Of a DNA stretch of 12,608 nt, positions 11,556 to 12,608 are shown piece after piece. Source of the stretch: GCA-002790615 sp964438025 (GTDB lineage: Bacteria > Patescibacteriota > Minisyncoccia > Moranbacterales > UBA2206). The notes under the pieces were generated by a model that ran no database searches, was not told where the DNA came from, and was given only the letters and a program-made list of their open reading frames with translations. A program made the position numbers and the translations under genes. The number at the start of each line of letters is the position of its first letter. Positions within the stretch are counted from its first letter, which is position 1. The stretch lies in the NCBI GenBank assembly GCA_964438025.1, contig CAYTIK010000026.1, positions 1-12,608 of the forward strand. Reading direction: 5' to 3'.

Positions 11556-12608
11556 TTATTTTCTTACGAAAGCGGATCCGATAAATTGGTCCATCTTTAT
11601 TTTTCTTGTCGGTTGGCTGATGATATTCTCCTTGTCTTCCAAATCAGTAGGATATTTCCAGGACAATTTCCAGTCAGCAGGATAACTTATTTGAGAGGAA
11701 AAATTTTCTTCCAGACTACCAGCTTGTTTCTGAAAAAGCAAGGAATAGGCTCCGAGGAAATTATTTTTTTCTTCCAAATTTATTTTAAAAGGCAGGACGT
11801 AAGTATATTTTATAACCGCTTCTTCTTGCGGACTGACGTAAACCCAGTTGGCAAAAACGGTTTTGCCGGCATCGTCGTAAATCCGCGTGCCGCTTTCCTG
11901 GTCTATTTCCATTGAGTCTTCTTCTTGCCGGACTTGCGGATCTTGTTTGAAGTCCAGTAATTTGTAATCCAGGGGCGGAGTATTAAACTCTCGGGTTTGA
12001 CCTTCTGCCGAAAGCAAAATCGAACCTCGTGGAACATAGACCCGCATATAATCAGCGTTCACCTTATTCCACCATTCATAAGCGCTATTTCCACCGTTAT
12101 GTTTGCGGGTGATGGTGAGGGTATTTTGGATGGAGCCGTCCGCTTTTATTTCCGCTTCATGTTTAACGCTTTGCTCAATCACTCCGTCAGTTTTGTAGCC
12201 GTTGATATTGGAGTTGATAATGTTTAAATAATCTTTGTCAGTCTTTAAAATTTCTCCGGAAAGACCCATCTCGGAAATTTTCTTTTCCACTTCATAATTT
12301 CTGGCATAAATTAAAATTTGCCGCTCCTTGACACTTTCCTCCATAATTTGGAATATTTTTCCCATTTGAGAAAAATTTTGGCTGTTAAAGAGGCGGTCTA
12401 AAATCAAAGGAGCCAAGTCGGCTAGGATTTTTTTCGGTTGGTTCAATTCTTTATCGTAATTAAATTCAACTTCCTCTTGGACTTTTTCCAAAAAATTATC
12501 CTGATCGATAGTCAGTTGATAATCAGGCATTTCAATTGGACCGGTAATAGAGAGTAATTTTTGCATGACAGTTGGTGTCATCGTAATCACTCCGTCCACT
12601 GTCGGACC
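11556..12608 (-). CDS. DUF4012-family protein, 3' portion only
   Basis: The frame is open to the window edge, and the codons before the GTG at 12599 (Gly-Pro-Thr) continue the protein, so this is the C-terminal 350 or so residues of a longer gene, not a start. The segment DGVITMTPTVMQKLLSITGPI is the hallmark of the DUF4012 family. A helical region follows (about 40-110), then a beta-rich extracellular-looking part with ISRKH-like strands, YEWWNKVNADYMRVYVPRGS and YVSPQEEAVIKYTYVLPF. The missing N-terminus would be expected to carry a membrane span. Large DUF4012 proteins are common in Candidate Phyla Radiation and Gram-positive bacteria and lie near envelope genes; the function is unknown. 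Here it precedes murJ by ten bases, which agrees with an envelope role. Confidence 0.9.
   Translation of the reverse strand, partial: GPTVDGVITMTPTVMQKLLSITGPIEMPDYQLTIDQDNFLEKVQEEVEFNYDKELNQPKKILADLAPLILDRLFNSQNFSQMGKIFQIMEESVKERQILIYARNYEVEKKISEMGLSGEILKTDKDYLNIINSNINGYKTDGVIEQSVKHEAEIKADGSIQNTLTITRKHNGGNSAYEWWNKVNADYMRVYVPRGSILLSAEGQTREFNTPPLDYKLLDFKQDPQVRQEEDSMEIDQESGTRIYDDAGKTVFANWVYVSPQEEAVIKYTYVLPFKINLEEKNNFLGAYSLLFQKQAGSLEENFSSQISYPADWKLSWKYPTDLEDKENIISQPTRKIKMDQFIGSAFVRK

Noticed and set aside
11523..11915. Plus-strand open frame of 130 codons opposite the DUF4012 and murJ junction
   Set aside because: It is antisense to two real genes and shows no recognisable family.
12591..12599. 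GTG at 12599 as the true start of the DUF4012 protein
   Set aside because: The frame stays open upstream to the window edge, and the family motif begins before this codon, so the gene is cut by the window.
1..12608. CRISPR arrays, rRNA, tRNA or transposase genes
   Set aside because: No regularly spaced repeats, cloverleaf-like sequence, conserved rRNA segments or transposase motifs were seen on either strand.

Overview
The window looks like a chromosomal segment of a Candidate Phyla Radiation (Patescibacteria, probably Parcubacteria-like) bacterium. The grounds are the gene set (a DUF4012 protein next to MurJ, an FtsB-like protein with a Pro-rich tail ending in a Trp-Trp-x-Tyr-Phe motif, a short one-cluster ferredoxin, HtrA-like proteins), tight minus-strand packing and starts that mostly lack a Shine-Dalgarno sequence. 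The assignment rests on family resemblance recalled without a search. All confident genes are on the minus strand, so transcription runs from position 12608 down to 178.

In transcription order, the first block (12608-9902) holds the 3' part of a DUF4012 gene and murJ, the lipid II flippase. The next block (9870-7241) has five small accessory genes: a Cys-containing membrane-anchored protein of unknown function, a stand-alone class I glutamine amidotransferase, a HAD-family protein, a cupin-like protein and a class I SAM methyltransferase. This block is clearly AT-richer than its flanks (23-33% GC in four sampled 60-base lines, against 47-48% in two flank lines) and looks like acquired cargo between murJ and lepA. 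Its last gene begins with a 25-base near-copy of the start of lepA.

The third block (7231-3729) is housekeeping: lepA (elongation factor 4), a previously uncalled 37-residue membrane peptide, an FtsB/DivIC-like division protein and a membrane-anchored parvulin-type PPIase. The last three are separated by single bases and must be co-transcribed, possibly from a leaderless promoter just after lepA. The fourth block (3643-178) is a ferredoxin, an intact HtrA-type serine protease, a polytopic membrane protein and a second HtrA-like protein that has lost all three catalytic residues. Together these suggest envelope protein quality control around a protease and pseudoprotease pair.

The most unusual signals are two in-frame, palindromic coding insertions, one in the G domain of LepA (about 87 bases including the normal turn) and one in the protease domain of HtrA (about 72 bases). 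They resemble in principle the palindromic elements that insert into Rickettsia genes. The other notable signals are the degenerate HtrA paralogue and the duplicated lepA start. No rRNA, tRNA, CRISPR array, transposase or convincing intrinsic terminator was seen. No intergenic gap exceeds 300 bases; the longest, 58-177, is AT-rich and shows no recognisable element.
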